IMG/VR virus record: IMGVR_UViG_3300024999_001369
Coordinates: 1-24,006 of that record
Direction: 5' to 3' (one strand)
Length of the DNA stretch: 24,006 nucleotides
Origin: a virus
Both the position numbers and the translations under genes were made by a program. Under the pieces are notes generated by a model. The model ran no database searches. It was not told the DNA's origin and saw only the letters and a list, made by a program, of their open reading frames with translations. Shown here piece by piece: positions 22,348-24,006 of this stretch (positions within the stretch are counted from its first letter, which is position 1; each line of letters starts with the position of its first letter).

Positions 22348-23820
22348 TTGAAAAAAGTGTTTTTGGATGATTTACCTAGATTTAAAGAAGGCAAAAATAA
22401 AGGTGGTATTATATGGAGTGAATCTACAGGTTGTAAAATTAAATTTATTTATGATAATATTAAGGGAGAAATAGAAATAATTAATTATAAAACAAAAGGA
22501 CAAAGATTAGATATAAAATATAATAATAAATATTTTTCTATAAGTACGTGTAGTTTTTTAATTTGTAGACTTGGCGAATTATTAGGAATACATACTAAAC
22601 TATATAAATATAAAATAGGAGAAATAATTAAAGATGAAACTAGAAATATAAAATTACTAGAACAAATAAGAACATCTCATTCAAAAGACACTCAAAAAGG
22701 GTATACATATAAATGTTTAAAATGCGGAAATGAAGATGAAATAAGTGAAAGTGCTTTAAAAAGAGGATGTGGTTGTAATGTATGTTGTATTCCATCAAGG
22801 AAAACATTAAAATATTATAACGATCTTTGGACTACTCACTCACATATTGCCAAAATGTTAAAATATCCAGAACGTGGATATGAAATAAGGTATGGGAGTC
22901 ATGAAACAGAAATATTTATTTGTCCAAATCCAAATTGCAGATGCGAAAAACCTTTTGTAGTTAATAAAATTGTCAATAGAGGATTTTCATGTCCTCAATG
23001 TGGTGATGGTTTTAGTTATCCTAATAAATTTATATATTATTTTTTAAAGCAATTAAATGAAAATTATGAAACCGAATATCAACCAAATTGGGCATTTATT
23101 AAACATAGTAATCCTAAACTTAATGGAAAAAAGAGATATGATTTTTATTTACCCAATAGGAATGAAATTTGGGAAGTGCATGGTTCACAACATTATAAAG
23201 AAAGTTTTCAAAGAATTTCAAATAAATCAAGAAATTTAGAAGAAGAAATAGAGAATGATAAAATAAAAAAACAATTAGCAAAAGAAAATGGATATGAATG
23301 CATAATTATTGATGCTAGATGTTCCGAAATAAATCATATTAAAAACAAATTATTAGAATTACCTGAAATTAAGAGATATGATTTAAGAAGTATTGATTGG
23401 AATAAGTGTCATGAATTTGCTTGTAGTAGTTTGGTAGGTATCGTATGTCGTTATTGGAGGGATGGTATTAGAAGTACAAAAGAAATTAGAAATATAACTA
23501 AAATAAATAGAACTACAATAACTAGATACCTTAAACAAGGTGCGAAATTAGGTTGGTGTGATTACGATCCTAAACTAGCAATGATAGAAACTAGTACAAT
23601 TAATGGATTAAATAATGGAAAAGAAATAATTCAATTATCTTTAAAAGGAGAATATATTGCAGAATTTAAAAGTGCATTAGAAGCAAGTAGACAATTAAAT
23701 AATATACATAATAGTTGTATTTCTGCATGTTGTAATGGGAAAGTACAGACTGCTGGTTCATTTATGTGGATATATAAAGATGATTATAACGAATTAATAA
23801 AAAATAAAAGTACTATTTAA
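22348..23820 (+). CDS. Vsr-like (EDxHD) homing endonuclease with zinc ribbons and NUMOD-type C-terminus
   Basis: Start TTG 22348 is nine bases after GGAGG. The in-frame TTG 22330 precedes that site and is rejected, giving 490 residues. The N-terminal part (MKKVFLDDLPRFKEGKNKGG) is the usual opening of a family of Firmicute phage endonucleases. Two Cys-rich modules follow (CLKC 123-126 with CGCNVCC 141-147; CPNPNCRC 192-199 with CPQC 215-218). The nuclease core has YDFYLP (D265), WEVHGSQHY (E276, H278, H282) and ENDKIKKQLAKENGY (302-316). The family's leading YPEKF is YPNKF here (N226), so one acidic residue may be lost. Next come an HTH-like segment (EIRNITKINRTTITRYL) and a NUMOD-like end (EFKSALEASRQL ... 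TAGSFMW). It would cut DNA at a specific site and spread its own gene. No intron is evident, so it is free-standing. Confidence 0.86.
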   Translation: MKKVFLDDLPRFKEGKNKGGIIWSESTGCKIKFIYDNIKGEIEIINYKTKGQRLDIKYNNKYFSISTCSFLICRLGELLGIHTKLYKYKIGEIIKDETRNIKLLEQIRTSHSKDTQKGYTYKCLKCGNEDEISESALKRGCGCNVCCIPSRKTLKYYNDLWTTHSHIAKMLKYPERGYEIRYGSHETEIFICPNPNCRCEKPFVVNKIVNRGFSCPQCGDGFSYPNKFIYYFLKQLNENYETEYQPNWAFIKHSNPKLNGKKRYDFYLPNRNEIWEVHGSQHYKESFQRISNKSRNLEEEIENDKIKKQLAKENGYECIIIDARCSEINHIKNKLLELPEIKRYDLRSIDWNKCHEFACSSLVGIVCRYWRDGIRSTKEIRNITKINRTTITRYLKQGAKLGWCDYDPKLAMIETSTINGLNNGKEIIQLSLKGEYIAEFKSALEASRQLNNIHNSCISACCNGKVQTAGSFMWIYKDDYNELIKNKSTI

Positions 23821-23823
23821 ATA

Positions 23824-23903
23824 CTATATGTAGTAATTAAATTATTATAAAACCACTACATATAGAATAATATCGTGACCAAACATCGCTTTCATGATGA
23901 TAT
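23824..23903 (+). promoter_or_regulatory. Recurrent two-hairpin RNA element, copy D
   Basis: Hairpin 1 is CTATATGTAGT (23824-23834) with 23855-23865, 11 bp with a 20-nt loop. It begins four bases after the homing endonuclease stop. After six or seven bases comes ATCGTGACCAAACATCGC. Hairpin 2 is ATCGTG (23872-23877) with CATGAT (23893-23898), inner AAA with TTT. It sits upstream of the AGGTG ribosome-binding site of the partial gene at 23928. Confidence 0.75.
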
Positions 23904-23927
23904 TAGAAAGTAGGTGAAAATAATAAA

Positions 23928-24006
23928 TTGAAAAGTAACAAATATGTAAACAATATAAAACAAGAACAAATTGGATTAACATGTCTGAAAATAATAAAAA
24001 TAAACT
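23928..24006 (+). CDS. Start of an unknown gene (partial, runs off the window)
   Basis: Probable TTG start at 23928, about 11 bases after AGGTG. The frame stays open to the window edge (26 codons: MKSNKYVNNIKQEQIGLTCL and on). The opening is basic and hydrophilic. Family not recognisable from this length. Copy D of the RNA element is in its leader. Confidence 0.5.
   Translation, partial: MKSNKYVNNIKQEQIGLTCLKIIKIN

Noticed and set aside
1-24006. CRISPR array, tRNA or rRNA genes
   Set aside because: No regularly spaced direct repeats, cloverleaf patterns or rRNA-like GC-richer blocks were seen.

Overview
This window is very AT-rich and densely coded, and every gene I can support lies on the + strand. 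Shine-Dalgarno sites are strong (AAAGGAG type) and promoters are near-consensus housekeeping type. The gene content (self-encoded DnaE-type polymerase, DnaB-like helicase, primase-like protein, RecJ, RecD-like helicase, Sak4-like ATPase, SSB-like protein, homing endonuclease, orphan TnpB, many small unknown proteins) points to the early/replication region of a large temperate phage or phage-plasmid of a low-GC Firmicute, most likely Clostridium. The order ATPase - Zn protein - DnaB - primase - RecJ - DnaE resembles, from memory, the yor block of Bacillus phage SPbeta.

Layout. (1) 1-2859: the tail of an upstream gene, a consensus promoter (93-121), then small unknown genes, one with a tape-measure-like segment, and an NrnB/oligoribonuclease-type DHH phosphoesterase. 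(2) 2874-5951: a compact unit with its own promoter, encoding an ATP-dependent DNA ligase, a TARG1-type macrodomain ADP-ribosyl hydrolase and a PARP2/3-like ADP-ribosyltransferase (WGR - helical regulatory domain - ART with His-Tyr-Glu triad). It ends at a 15-bp hairpin. (3) 5949-19578: the replication operon, driven by a perfect TTGACA-17-TATAAT promoter with a ~250-nt structured leader. It encodes a small acidic protein, an SSB-like protein, a Sak4-like ATPase, a Zn protein (possible helicase loader), DnaB-like helicase, primase-like protein, RecJ, DnaE and a RecD-like helicase. (4) 19608-24006: an accessory region with its own promoter and hairpin, a small unknown protein, an orphan TnpB, a frame-broken membrane mini-protein, a tail-anchored protein, a small unknown protein, a Vsr-like (EDxHD) homing endonuclease and the start of another gene.

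Two things stand out. The first is the phage-encoded writer/eraser pair for ADP-ribosylation, co-transcribed with an ATP-dependent ligase. A WGR-PARP plus TARG1-like hydrolase plus ligase looks like a miniature of eukaryotic strand-break repair. The second is a recurrent two-hairpin RNA element (four copies near 704, 6078, 21322 and 23824) lying in 5' leaders of four genes. It has a conserved core ATCGTGnCCAAAG and partly compensatory stem changes, and I do not recognise it as any known RNA family.
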